Assembly: GCA_033060915.1 (NCBI GenBank)
Contig: CM065384.1
Location: forward strand, 16,959,001-17,023,000
Source of the DNA: Euryodendron excelsum
Lineage: Eukaryota; Streptophyta; Magnoliopsida; Ericales; Pentaphylacaceae
DNA length: 64,000 bases
Direction: 5' to 3'
The notes under the pieces are model-generated. The model did no database searches and was not told the origin of the DNA. It was given only the letters and a program-made list of their open reading frames with translations. Position numbers and translations under genes: made by a program. The first letter of the stretch is position 1. The number at the start of each line of letters is the position of its first letter. Positions 23,136 through 35,416 of this stretch are shown here, one piece after another.

Positions 23136-24150
23136 AGGTTGGACAAACCTGGCGCCTATTGCAGTGGCGCCAGGGCAAAATTGCTCTTGGCACCACTAGG
23201 GGTGGCGCCAGGCCAATTCTTGGCTTGGCGCCAGCCAGTTATGAAACTTTGTAAGTCGGCAAGCAACGTGTCTTTGACTAGATTTGGGCGCCTGTACTTG
23301 TGACTACCATGCAATTTTTAGCCTAGCTTAACTAGGAGTGACTCCGAAAAGTCCAAGAATGATTTTAAGAGACCGAGAATGGCCCGGAAAGCTGGAAAAG
23401 AGCAGAAACACTTAAAATAGTGTCCTAGAGGTATTTGACTTGAAAAATGAAGATAACATGGGTCGGAAAGGTTGACCGGGCCTTTAGGGGTAAAACGGTT
23501 AATCGAATCGGGAAACTGCCGGAACAGACTCGGACTATCCTGGAAGAAGACTTGGGGATTTGGAAACATTATTTAGAATGTTCCCAAAGGTTGCCGGTTT
23601 GATACCTAGAGCCGGTGTGGTCGGAAAAGGAGAACGGCCTACTAAGGGTAAAATGGTCATTTTGTATCGGGTTGGCCGGAACTGACTCGGAATGATCCAG
23701 AAAGGTAAAAGGAGGTTGAGAATACTATAAAGAGTAGTCTCAAAGGATTAACGGTTTGATACCCAGAGCCGGTGTGAGCAGAAAAGGAGACCGGCCCACT
23801 AGGGGCAAAATGGTCATTTTGTACCGAGTTGGCTAGAACTGCTCGGAATGATCCGGAAAGATAGGAAAGGTTAAGAATACTATAAGAAGCATTCTCGGAA
23901 AGTTACCAGTTTGATACCCAGAGCCGGTGTGGTCGGAAAAGGAGATCGGCCCACTAGGCGCAAAACGGTCGTTTTGCACCGAAGTGGGCTAGCAGGTATT
24001 GGTGTTGACCTGGGTTTTGAGTGTTTCCACCACTCTGACGGCGGTCATCGTGACACAGGGGTTTGTTGGCAATTCCCTATATAGACCTATTTGTGAGTAT
24101 TTTCGCTACTCTAACAGTTGTGATGTTTGCGAGTATTTTCACTACGTGGA

Positions 24151-24440
24151 CCGTCTCGAGGAATAAACTGTCTCGAGAGAGGGATTGGAAAGGGGACTTA
24201 CCATCTCCAAAAAGACGTGCCTGATTTGGAATCGTCTCGAGGAATAAACTGTCTCGAGAGAGGGATTGGAAAGGGGACTTACCGTCTCCGAAAAGACGTG
24301 CCTGATTTGGAACCGTCTTGAGGAATAAATTGTCTCAAGAGAGGGATTGGAAAGGGGACTAACCGTCTCCGAAAAGACGTGCCTGATTTGGAACCGTCTC
24401 GAGGAATAAACTGTCTCGAGAGAGGGATTGGAGTTAGAAT
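24151..24440 (-). repeat. 81-bp tandem array, element B 3' LTR (four unit starts)
   Basis: Units start at 24151, 24232, 24313 and 24394, exactly 81 bases apart. The 5' LTR of the same element has seven. Confidence 0.97.
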
Positions 24441-24633
24441 TGGAAAGAAACAATGCCCCTAAGGGTATTTTGGTTATTGTGCCTCTATTTGGGCTTGGCG
24501 GGCCCGCGAAGCGATGGAAAGACGGGATTTGGACTTAAAAAGTTGGTTTCGGTTGGAATATGCCTACAATGACTTGAACACAAGTCTGGACAGAGTGTAG
24601 ACTGCCGAGCGGTTAAAAATGGGATGCTTACAG

Positions 24634-24647
24634 CTACCCCTCTTTTT
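24634..24647 (-). promoter_or_regulatory. Polypurine tract of element B
   Basis: The minus strand reads AAAAAGAGGGGTAGC directly before the LTR start TGTAAGC. Element D has the same tract at 46522-46537. This fixes 19974-24632 as the 3' LTR. Confidence 0.85.
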
Positions 24648-25096
24648 CTGTCTTTGCTTGTCAAAGACAGAAAACGATAGAAGTAAGAGTCCCATGTTGA
24701 CCGCGAGGCAGTCGAAGGGACAGACATTAGAAATCTTCCGACAACGGGGGTCAAAAACGGATAACGGGCCAAAAAGGCCTTCGAGAACGAGTTTTGGCGG
24801 GAAAAAGGGCAAAGCTGCCCGAAATTTGCAACTGGCGCCACTAGCAGTAGTGCCTTTGGCACAAAATACTCGGTGCCTCTGCTAGTGGCGCCAGGCTTAG
24901 AGTTAAAACCAGAAAATTTCTAGTTCGAACAGCCGCGGCATTTTTGAGGATTTCCGCAAATCCGAGAGACTTTGTGTGAAAATCTACTTGAACCTTGAAG
25001 GGGCACTTCTTGGAGGCCACGGGTGATTGCCGGAAGGAGACCACGTCGCTGGAAAAGTTACCAAAAGAGAAGATTTCGCCGGAAAACTTCCAAAAA
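24648..25096 (+). other. Region upstream of the antisense gene, possible 5' leader exon, with palindromic block
   Basis: It contains an inverted-repeat block (24832-24894) with GGCGCCACTAG and CTAGTGGCGCC arms, like the block ahead of the LTR TATA box. No TATA box was recognised. It ends at a conserved GTGAGT donor (25097), so the transcript of the antisense gene probably begins here. It is homologous to 46538-46958 in element D. Confidence 0.55.
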
Positions 25097-25982
25097 GTGA
25101 GTTTTCAAAAATTGATTTTGATGTGTAGAACTTCGTTTGAATCATGTGAATAGTGAAAATTGATGTTTTGATGTGTTTTGAACATGATGGTGATGTTGTT
25201 TTTGCATTTTGATGGTTGTTTGATTGAATTTTAATGATTTTTCATGATTATGCGAAGAGGGTTTTCTGTACGAATAGAGGATTTGTTTCTATAGGCATGG
25301 GCATTGGGTTTTCTGGCTATGTTTTTGTGCAATGTGCCTTAGAAAAATGTTTTTAACAACCGTATGAAGTTTCGTGATTTTTTGAAAACTCGATGAATTT
25401 TTTAATTTTTGAAAAATAGGAAAATACTTAGAAAATTTAGAAAAATGAGAAAACTCAAGAAATTGATGAAATTTTTAAAGTTTGAAATTTGGAAAAATAT
25501 TGAAATATTTTAGAAAACATTTGAGGTGATTTTGGAAAAAATTTCGGGAGACGTTTGAAAACCATTGATTTATTTGAAAAATAAAACATGTGTCTTGAAA
25601 ATGTTGAAAAATTGAAAAATGTGCATAAGTGCCATTGTTATGTGATTGTTATGTTGGAAAGTGCACATTTTGTATTTTGTGTCGATGTCATGGGTGTTGT
25701 AGGGGTCATTTTTAAACAGGACACTGCCGAAATTTTTAGAATCTAGGGAAAGAATTGAAAATAAAGGTTTAGAGTAAAAATCTTTTTGAAGGAAAAAAGA
25801 CAGAAAACCCTTGAGATGTGATTTGAAAATTAGAAAACCAAGATGTGTAGAAATTTTGTTTTTGATTTGTTATTCGAAATCCTTTATTTGTTTTGTTTGT
25901 GTTAGTGGTTTATTTTATTTTATTATTATTTGAATTGTATGTATGGCATGTTAACGTCTCTTACCTTGGCTTACCTTTCCAG
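25097..25982 (+). other. Predicted 5'-leader intron of the antisense gene, element B
   Basis: The donor is AAAAA|GTGAGT and the acceptor TTACCTTTCCAG, two bases before the ATG. The 886 bases between are strongly T-rich on the plus strand. Element D has the same arrangement (46959-47853) with conserved ends. This is inference from splice signals only. Confidence 0.5.
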
Positions 25983-25983
25983 G

Positions 25984-27815
25984 ATGGCAGACGCGGGTGA
26001 TGACGGTTCTAAGAGGTGACGCCGCTTGGAGAAGGCGGCCCGGACAGATTCCACTGGCGGCTCTAGTCGATCTAGAGGTAGTTGACGATCTACTGGACGA
26101 TCTTCATCCAGTCAGAGTGGGCAGGGGAGTAGGCTACCTTTCGACCCTTTTCCTTCGGTTGAGCAGGCCTTCGCAGAGGAGATTGGTGCCAAGGAGGAGG
26201 TATCGAGCCCCGGGGATCAGGTGACTGGTTATAGGAGAGCTTCTTCCAGGCATAGGCAGATGGATGCCGACTTGGGAGATCTGCAGATACCAGACGTCCC
26301 ACCGCTCGGGGATCTTGCTTATCACCCCAGTGTGTATTCTAGACTGCATTTGCCTCCTCCGCGGGTACATACAGCTTTCAGAGGGGCTGCTCATCATGTT
26401 TTTGTGACCATGCAACGGGCTGCTCCATCATATCGTGCCTTTTTGGTGGAGATCAGATTTGGCGCTTTCATGGGATTACAGGCTAACCGCCTGAACCGGC
26501 ATTTAGTACTGGCGCTTGTTGAAAGGTGGTTTAGGGAGATCGGGACCTTTCATTTTGTTGGCTTCGAGTTAGGTCCTACTCCTTTAGACTGGGCAATTAT
26601 TACAAGACTCTCCTTTGTCGGGCGGCGGATCACTCTGCATCCAGTCAGTAGGGATGAGGCCTGTTTGCTGTTGGACTTGCCTCCTCCTGAGCGTTCTGCC
26701 TTCCCAGTCTCTTGGATTAGTCAGGATGATCGTACTTTTGCTACTGAGCCATCGCCTGCGAGGCAAGATATCATGAGACGGTGACTTGTGTAGTATATCA
26801 TCTTTAGCTGCTTCTGCAACAACAAGTCACTCGTGCCGTGTCGTTTCGTGAGTATAGTAGCTGATCTTGGAGCCTTATCTGAGCTGGACTGGGCATCCTT
26901 TTCTTTTGGCTGCTTTCTTCGATCCATGCGAGTTCGGACTTCTTCTCGTTGGGGCAGCATGACTAGCTTCTGGCCCTTCCTTGTTTGGTGGAGTATCGAG
27001 TACCTGCCGGTGCGTCGCCCTGCAGTTGTTGAGGATGACCTCTATCCTCGTGCCTTAAGGTGGGCTCATGACCGAGTAGCCCAGCGATCAGAGATGTGAC
27101 GCTCCGGGCTAACCTGGAGCTAATTGAGGTGAGGGATGTGACCTGGCGGCGCTTTATTGGATCAATCCATTACGAGACAGTCCGGTATTTGGTCCCGTTG
27201 TCCCTGTTGAGAGTTACTTTTCTCAATGATGACACTTGGGAGTCTTATCTTGGAGAGCGACACTGGCGGCAGTTTCATGAGGAGTTTCGATCAGCAGGGG
27301 CTCCGCCAGAGTATATGTTTGGAGCCCTGGTGGCGGGGGTGCCCATCCGTACCAAGAGCGTCAGCTAGGTGCCGAGTTCTTGCTTCCTCTAGATATTGAT
27401 TATGCTGCGCACTTTGGGGCTCATTCGGTTTGTGCCTTCACCCGGTTTGAGGTAGTAGTCGGCGGGTATGCTGTTGGCTAGGAGGTAGTTGACTTGTGGC
27501 GCCGAGCCGAAGGATATGTGCCCCAGGCTGAGTTTACAGCTGTGAGAGACTAGACTGATCAGTACCAGATGGAGCGGGATCAGTACCAGGCCGAGGTAGC
27601 TTCCCTGACAGCTCAGTTATCTCAGATGGGCGGTGGGGGGGTAAGTTATTCTCTCTTTGCTTCTTCTTGCTCTGTTGTTGCTTAGTTCCTTTTGTATGCA
27701 GCTGATTTTGGCTCTATCTTCCTTGCAGGATGGTGGTGCTTCGAGTAGTTATCCTCCTCCTCCGATACCGAGTTTTGGGGATTTTAATCTAGATGATATC
27801 GACTTTAACGTGTGA
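25984..27815 (+). pseudogene. Antisense plant-mobile-domain-like gene of element B
   Basis: This plus-strand gene runs opposite to the element. From ATG 25984 the frame continues with few breaks: an S/R-rich N-terminus, then a domain with FELGPTPLDWAIIT (codons about 194-207), LSELDWASFSFGCFLRSM (about 298-315), an FLVWWSIEYLP block and YPRALRWA. This pattern resembles plant mobile domain (PMD) proteins such as the MAIL1/MAIN group. The C-terminus is a Q/E-rich coiled-coil-like stretch, then DIDFNV and a stop. An 88-bp phase-0 intron is predicted at 27641-27728. Breaks include TGA at codons 12 and 36, TGA and TAG near 26782-26792, and a small deletion near 27096. Antisense extra ORFs are known in Tat elements; assignment to PMD is by motif memory. 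Confidence 0.7.
27641..27728 (+). other. Predicted phase-0 intron in the antisense gene, element B
   Basis: The donor is GGGGGG|GTAAGT and the acceptor TTCCTTGCAG|GAT. Splicing joins a GGG codon to GAT and keeps the frame open to the terminal TGA at 27813-27815. Element D keeps the acceptor and the 89-bp length, but its donor has drifted. Confidence 0.7.
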
Positions 27816-28625
27816 TGGATGCCCCTTGTAGAGATTCTGATCCTCTTTTGCCCCTTGTTCCTGAGTTATATTTATGTTAGACAGTTTTACTTTGAGAAGT
27901 TTTGTGTAAGGATGGATATTTATGGTATTCAGATATATGGGCAAACAGACACATTTATGATCTTTACAGCTAGGCATATGTTTAGATGCATGTGATAGGT
28001 GATGATGTTATGTATTACCTGAGCTGATATTGATGACTTCTATTTCTACAGGGAGTTATATCCTATATGTGCAAAGCCCATGCTGAAAATTAATTAATTA
28101 TTTTTTTTTGGCTTCTTGCCCCTTGGCAACTCCTTTCCTTTGCCTTTTCTTTCTTTTTCTTTTAGGGAACGACTAATTCTTCGACCCTTTTTCTTTAGAT
28201 CCTTTCCTTGGCAGTTCAATCTACCCAGTGTGGGTGGTGATCCCTAGGTTGGGGCTTTCTTGAGAAAAGGATAGATGGCTCAACAGGTTTGACAAGGGGT
28301 TACTTTTGACCGTATGGGAAATGAAATGAGGGCCTCTCTTCACTTTGAATTAGATTGTTGGATCCCTTCAAGTTGGATCATTCCATAAGATACACCATGC
28401 CCCTCACGTAGAAAGTAGCCACTATTCCCTAGGGAAGACAAGGCAACAACAATAGAATAAAAAAAAAAATGTCATTTGATTATTATTGTCATTTTTATGG
28501 AAAGCATAAGGTTCTTAAGCAGTTGAGAAAATGCAAAACATTAATTTAAAGACAGGAAGTAAAAGGGATAGAAAGAAAGTGGGTGACGACACCCCTTTCT
28601 TGTATGCTTGTGCAAGGAACCCATT
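27816..28625 (-). other. Element B spacer between antisense gene and gag
   Basis: About 0.8 kb with no supportable ORF, shorter than the 1.9-kb equivalent in D. It contains a conserved patch near 28140-28300 (also near 50790-50950 of D), including TGGCAGTTCAATCTA. Polyadenylation of both convergent genes would be expected here. Confidence 0.6.
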
Positions 28626-30622
28626 TTAGTACGGCCTTGGGACAATTCCCACATCTTCGATGCTCCATTCGCGACCCGGATCCTCGGCTAAGGCGAGACA
28701 AGCAAAGGCTTCTCCTAGAGCTCCAAAGATGTTGACACTGTTGACACGGTTGTTAGCCTCCTTTTTGTTCTTTGCAGTGGGTTCTTCTGTAAACAAGGTG
28801 ACCAGCTCACCCCCTTCCAATTCGAAAGGCTCTGTCTGTTCTCTTGATTCCTCTAGCTCCCAGCCCATGTCTTCATAATTGTACTCAATCGCGGGCCGAG
28901 GGTTCTCTAGTAATTGACGTTCAGTTGCTGCATACCTCGGGTGTAGAAATTCATCACCCCATCCATCGGCAGTTATGATTTCGATATGTTTTTCCACAAG
29001 CTTATCAATGGGCCAGTCAGAAGCGTCAGGCATCTCATCAGGGTTATCAAGATAAATTGGGCATAATGGGAGATCCTCCTCCCATTCATCTTCTTCCTCG
29101 GTCTTCCAATCGTCCTCATAATCTTCGAACTCAGGCTCGTTAAACTCTCCTTCACCTTCCATTTCTACTAGTATCATATTGATGGTGTGATCTGGCAGAG
29201 GGTTGGTGGTCACATTGGGAGCAGGAGTCGGTTTTACCGGCTACGGATCAATGGTCTTGTTATCGATCAGGTCTTAGATCTTATGCTTGAGAGCGAAGCA
29301 GCTTTCGGTGTCATGCCCCTGGCCACCTGAATGGTACGTACATGTAAGGGCAGCATTAAAAGTTGGGGGTAGAGGGTTTGGTAACGAGCGAGCAGGTACG
29401 GGCTTCAAGATGTTGTTCTTCAGAAGCCTATGGTAAGCCTCAGTTTGGGTGCAGGCTAAGGCGTCGAAGGTACAGATGCGTCTAGCAGGTCTATTAAAGT
29501 TGGGTCGTGCCCCAGTGGGGCCATAGTTAGGGGTTGGAGCAGGCATGGCCAAGGTGGGCAAGGGCAGGATTGGGGGTGATTGTAGCGGGGGTCAGTATTG
29601 GGATGGTTGGCTAGGAATAATAGCGGACACTTCATTTTCCTTCCTGATCGTGCCCCTTGTAGTAACTACCTTCTTGGCTAAGTTGGCGGTATTTTCTCCA
29701 GTCTTAGCATAGGGATCTGTAATTCTTCCTGTCTTGAGGCCATTTTCTATCATCTCTCCCTGCATGATGAGCTTGCAGAAGCTTTTCCCCACGCTCGTTC
29801 AGAGCTTCTCATAGAATATACCTTGGAAAGCATGTACGAACAGTTGTACGTACTCCTTCTCCTCCAACGGGGGATTAACTTGTGCAGCGGCCTCCCTCCA
29901 TCTTAGAGCGTATGCTTTAAAGCTCTCCGTCTCACCCTTGCTCATCGTCATCAAGGACCATCGATTAGAAGTGAGGTCGATGTTGTGACGATATTGGGCT
30001 TTGAATGCATTGACAAGCTCCATCCAGATTGTGATCTTCCTTAAGTCCAGACGAGCAAACCACTGTAGAGCAGACCCTGTGAGACTGTGTTGGAATAACT
30101 GCATAAGGAGCTTTAGGTCATTGCCATGTCCACTAAGCGCTCCAGCATATAGACAAAGATGAGCAACGGGGTTACCGGTACCGTCGTGCTTCTGGAAGTC
30201 AGGCATTTTAAACTTAGCAGGTCTCGGGTGGTCAGGGAAGAAGCAAAGTTCATCATAGGAAATGAACCCGTAAGCATCGTGGCCGTGGAGACTTCGCAAC
30301 GAATCTTCCAATCCTTGGATTTTCAGACTGAGAGGGTCTAGAAAGGCTTTCTTTATAGCAGGTGAAAGCAATATGGTCTCTTCTTCTTCAGTGTTGACCC
30401 TTTGGCGTCTCCTTTAGTCCTCTCAACATTGTCGGACTAAAGCATAATCCTTGGATTAACGGGTTTAAGGTCTTTGGATGAAGTCATAGATGATGACGGG
30501 ACCGCAGTAGCATTCTTCATGGCCAGAGTTTGAATAAGTTTGAGCATCTCATCCATCTTAGTCCTCATTTCGTTGACTTCGTCTCGAAAGACCTGAGAAG
30601 ATTCTTCAGGGTTTGCAGCCAT
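28626..30622 (-). pseudogene. gag: Element B gag
   Basis: Best gag copy in the window, about 665 codons with breaks. The start at 30622 gives MAANPEESSQV, then a predicted coiled coil. The fragment 30371-29799 carries the gag domain, with FPDHPRPAKFKMPDF, LFQHSLTGSALQWF and RWREAAAQVNPP. The fragment 29561-29274 carries the knuckle CTYHSGGQGHDTESC. The fragment 29213-28626 is acidic and ends EDVGIVPRPY plus stop. Between fragments lie a premature stop at HKI*, shared with A, and other stops or frameshifts. No pol frame follows. The product would be a capsid and RNA-binding protein; packaging and replication would need enzymes from another element. Confidence 0.85.
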
Positions 30623-32165
30623 CAGTGATGCTTTTTGTCGGGTAATAATGGGATCCCTAAGTGGATGTTGCCCTTTCTTAGGAGTAATGTTGACTTAGTG
30701 CAAGGTGACTTCTGTAAATAGAGATAGAATAGGAAGAAAGAAAAAGACAAAAACACAAGTCCCAAGTCAGTTTTTGGTGTTTAGAAAGCTTTATGCAATG
30801 CATGTTCTAGGGTGCCCCTTTTTAGGAGGGAAACTAGTCATGATGTATTGGCTCACTTTTGGAGATAGAGGATTTGCCCCTGTATACAGACACCTTACCG
30901 TCAGGTAGGAACCTCCAGCCATTCATGCATTCATTCATAAAAATAAAGAAGTACATTAAATTTTGGGTTTAAAATACAAAAGAATTGAAATACATTTTAA
31001 TAGGGGGAGGGGGAACATTTTCCTTTGGACTTCCACCTATCTACTTTTACAAAGGAAAAACCTAAACTACTCTTGAGTCTTCGGATCCGCCTTCGTTGGA
31101 TTTGATGTCGAGGAGGCCGCTGAGAGACCTTGTTGATTGATTGCCCTTGTCTTCTTAGCAACCCTATCTCCGTGAGCATAGAGGGATTGGGGCCCCTCTT
31201 ATGGAATGAATTGAGATGCATGCAATGAATCCTTAGGGTTGCGCGGGAACCCTAAAGGTTTACGTAGGTTTAATGCAAGGGAGAGTAACTTTGGTGTCAC
31301 TCTCAACGGGTTGATCATATGCATGAGAATGCAGTGACTTGAGTTATTTGAAACTCTTGTCTTGACATGAAATATTGAATGCATGAACATGGGTATGCAA
31401 AGAGTATAAGGAGAGAGAATGCAATAGCAAAATAAACGTGCATGCATGAGCAGTTAAACATGCATTATAACAGTATGGATATAGTCAATATAACAGCAAG
31501 AATAGACAGGTATAAATGAAAGTAAGAGTAGTCGCCCTTTCCTCCGTGGTTTTGAAAATGGTGCTCGTGTCTTAAATCCGGCAGAGGTTCGGTTATGCAC
31601 GGTGTCTATATGAGTATGAGGTTGAGGGTTGACTAATGCGTCCTAAAAAGGCTCGGTCCCTAGATCTTCAAACCTAGGCCCACTCCCCAAGGTGGTGCCA
31701 TGATCGGTTGGTGATCCGAGCAGGGGAACCATTAAGAGGCCGTAGGCGAAGAAACTGACACAACATCTTGCCCACAACCAATATACCATTCTCCCTTTCT
31801 AACTAGAAAGGACATATCAGGGTAATAATGCAAGTATGCAGAATGCAAGTACACATGCAATGTGTGTGTGATTTTTAAAAGTGGAGGATAGAGCCCAACA
31901 ACTCCCATTCATCCTGTTCATCACATTCATGCATAGCAGTTAATAAAAACTTAAGCAAAAAGCGCACCTACAAAACAAAAATGCAAGTGTTAGTATGTGG
32001 ATGACAAACATAATACAAGATAATATGAATAAATGCATGTTATTGGAAAACAATTTTGAAAATTTAGTTTTGAAAATTTAAAGTGAATAGGATTGAACCA
32101 AGTTAATTGAAGACTCTACATGGGTAAAGGGTAAAGAGACATGACTACGGCCTAACTCTCTAAGG
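30623..32165 (-). other. Element B leader between PBS and gag
   Basis: 1.5 kb without a supportable ORF, homologous to the leaders of A, C and D along its length. A short minus ORF at 30997-31221 is not conserved as an ORF in the other copies. Confidence 0.7.
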
Positions 32166-32184
32166 GTCCCCAGCGGAGTCGCCA
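32166..32184 (-). promoter_or_regulatory. Primer binding site of element B, tRNA-Arg
   Basis: Plus-strand GTCCCCAGCGGAGTCGCCA matches the 3' end of plant tRNA-Arg(ACG) with CCA, with one difference. It stands two bases from the LTR boundary. Confidence 0.9.
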
Positions 32185-35100
32185 GCTATCGCGTCCAAAT
32201 TTTTCGCACTCGAGGAAATACTCACACAAGCGGAAAAAATATTGTACTCTCTCGTTAGAACTCACCCTCCTAGAAGAATGAGTGCGACTAAGTTTGAATT
32301 GAAAATTGAGTTTAATAAAGGGCTTTTGAAAAAGGTTTGGAGTCGCCACCTAACTTGATTAAGGTGAGTTAGGTCACCTAAAAACTAAGAATAATCTGAA
32401 AACTACACTTAGGGTTTTGAAAAACGATTTTGAAAATATCACCTCAAGAGAGGGTTTTTAGGAAAACAGGTTGTTTGGCAACATCTGGAAAACATTTAGC
32501 CCTTTTTGAAAAATAACTCCGTTTTGGTCTTTGAAATCAGTGATCTAGGTTCGGAGGTTGGTTACGTGTAGGGAAGACGCACTAAGCCATCACCCTACCC
32601 TACCCTTTCGATACGTACATGTCAATCTACCCTAGATTTACCTATGAGAGTCTTCAATTAACTATTGGTCAATCCTATTCACTTTGAAAAATGATGCTTG
32701 AAAAGAAACTAACATGATGCATGATATGCAAGTGCAAGATAAGAGAAGTTAGGAAAGAAATTTGAAAAGAAATTGATTTGATTTGAAAGAGATTTGAAAT
32801 TGGATAGATTTGAAAAGTTTTGGAAATTGAAATTAGAGATTTGAAAATAGAAATTTGAAATTGGAAATTTGAAAATAGATTGGAGATTTGAAAAGATTTT
32901 GAAATTTGAAATTTGAAAGAAGTTGTGACCACACCCATGAGGGTTGCCTACGTATCCTTTTGGAGGAATCAGGTCAGTCGTAGTTCGGACCGGAGTCTGA
33001 TTGAAAATAGAATAGTTGATTTGAAGAAGGAGATTGAATTGGAAGATTGAGAGATTGAACTTTGAATAGAGGATTGAAAATTGAAATTTGAAATTTTGGA
33101 ATTGAAAAGATTGAATTTTGATTTGAAAGGATAGAACTTGGAAGAGAGATTTAGACTTACTTTGGAAAGATGGAGGCTTAAGAAACCTAGACTTAGGAAA
33201 GAGAAGAGACTTAGGAAAGATTCAACTTGACTTGGTAGGTTTGGGTGATTAAGAAAGATTAGATTTAGGAAATGTTTAAATTAGGAAAGGTCCGATTTAG
33301 GAAAGTTTTCAAATTAGGAAAGTTTCATTTTTGGAAAGTTTCGAATTAAGAAAGTTTCGAAATTAGGAAAGTTTTGAATTAAGAAAGTTTCATTTTTGGA
33401 AAGTTTTAAATTTGGAATGTTTCAACGTAAGAAAGTTTTGGAAATTAGGAAGTTCCATTTTAAGAAAGGTTTTGAAATAGGAAAGTGTTGAATTTAGAAA
33501 TGTTTTGAATTAGGGAAGTTTTAAATTTGGAAAGTTTTGAAATTTGAAAAGATTCGAAAACAAGGAAGTGTTGAAAATAAGAAAGTTTTGAGTTTAGAAA
33601 GTTTTGGATTTGAAAAGATTTGAAATTTAGAAAGTTTAGGATTTAAAAAGTTTGGAAGTTTAGAAAGATTTGAGATTAGGAAAGGTTTGAGTTTAGGAAA
33701 AGATTGAAAAGCATAGATTTGGAGAGTTAAGATTTGGAAAAGGGGTAGAATTAGGAAAGGGTTGAATTAGAAAAGATTTGAATTTTAAAATTTAAGGAAT
33801 GATTTAAAGTTTAGGTTTAGGAAACTTATGGTTTAGGAAGGTAGGAAATTAGGAAGGAGTTGAATTAGGAAATGTTTGGATTAGGAAGGGATTGAATTTT
33901 GTTTCTAAAAGAGAAGGTTTGATTTTGTTTCTAAAAACGGAGGATGGGATCTAGTTTCCTAAACGGGAAGATTGGATTTGGTTTCCTAAAGGGAAGATTT
34001 GATTTGACAAGGATTTAGAAAGCAGAAGTTTTAGAAACCCTAGATTTGAAAGTGTAGAATTTTAACGTAGAAAAAAAGTTTTGGAAATGTGTATAGTTTA
34101 GGTGTAGAAAACGAGAGATTTTGGGAACCTAGATTTGGGGAAAAGTTTGAAAATCATTTTTTGAAAGAAAATTAGGGTTTCCTAATTGTGAGTTCTAGGG
34201 CTTGACTTGAGCTCTAAGGAAAGAGGATTTTTGGAGATTGTGTTTTTGGAAACGAAGGTTTTCTAGAAGGGAATCCTAGGGAGGAGTTTTTGGAAAGTGA
34301 ATTTGAAGATAGAGTTTTTGGAAAGAGATTTTAAAGAGAAGGAGTTTTTGGAAAGTGGACTTTGAAGAGAGCGTTTTGGAAAGAGGTTGAAAAGGGAGCT
34401 TGGAAACATAGATCTTCGAAAAGAGTTTTTGAAAACAATTTTGGAAAGAAGAGTTTTTGGGAAGTATGTTGAAAAAGAAGATTTTTAGGAAGAGATTTTT
34501 GAATACAGAGTTTTTGGAAGGTGTAAAAACATCTCACTTTCCTAAAGCAATTCTAACCATAAGAGGGCTAGAACCACTTTAGGAAAACGGTGTTGAAAAT
34601 AACAGGAGTTGAAAATATGGACCATGAAAGTCACTTTAAATATAACACTTTCCTAAAGCAATCCTAGCCATGAAAAAGCTAGAATCACCCTAGGATTGTG
34701 ATTTTAAAAACAAGGTTTTGAAAAGGGAATTTTTATTCAATTTTGAAAACAAGTTTGAAAACGATTTTGAAGACAACTTTGAAAACGGTTTTTGGAATAT
34801 ACAAGATCATGATATGCACAATGCAAATTTGGGGTCGTGAACATACAAGGCTAAGGCTTCACCACATAATCAAGGGGGCCGAGCCCACGTGGTCTCTGGT
34901 TAGACTAGAAGAAAGCCCCCGACACGGTGACTCCCCAATAGTCTAATCCTACACATGGACCGGGAGTCCCCTTGTTTCAAGCATGCAAAGAAAGGGGGGA
35001 AAGAGATGGGAGATTAAAATAGAGAAAACCCAAGTGGGTTAGGAGAGAGAAGAGAGAGGGGGAAGTGCGGTAATTTAAATGGAGAACCTACCTTGGATCT

Positions 35101-35404
35101 TGTTTATTTTGCGCACCTTGCTTTCTTCGGTCTTCGTCTTTGTCTTGATCTTCAATCTTCAAGAGCCACCTTCAATCATCAAACTTCAGATTGCAACTAT
35201 TCAAGTCTTCGAAGGAGGGTTGAAGGTTAGTGTATGAGTGTATGGGGGTGTGTATGAGTGTATAGGAGGCTAAGGTTTAGTGTATGGTGGCTAGGGTTTG
35301 GAAAACCTAGGGAAACTAGGGTTTAGGAGGTGCTCAAGCTCTGTATATCGAAATATAGGATTTTTAGACTGAGTTTACGAACCCTTTTCACGTTGGAGGA
35401 GACT

Positions 35405-35416
35405 CTATATTTATAG
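35405..35416 (-). promoter_or_regulatory. TATA box of element B 5' LTR
   Basis: Plus-strand CTATATTTATAG, one base different from the family form. This would be the promoter for the element B genomic transcript. Confidence 0.7.

Larger units (their letters stand above)
19974..24632 (-). mobile_element. 3' LTR of element B (4.7 kb)
   Basis: It starts TGTCGTGCCCAG and ends GATGCTTACA beside the PPT. The purine-rich tract covers about 20840-22300, the TATA box is at 23124-23135, and 157-bp units lie at about 23470-23970. The 81-bp array has four unit starts. It is clearly the partner of 32187-37163, with array length the main size difference. Confidence 0.93.

Noticed and set aside
24151..24440. 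CRISPR-like regular repeats
   Set aside because: Units are contiguous 81-bp tandem copies without unique spacers, in plant LTR sequence.
24485..24862. 125-residue minus ORF at the PPT/LTR boundary of B (similar at 46277-47051)
   Set aside because: It spans PPT and LTR start. No continuous homologous frame between B and D, no domain.
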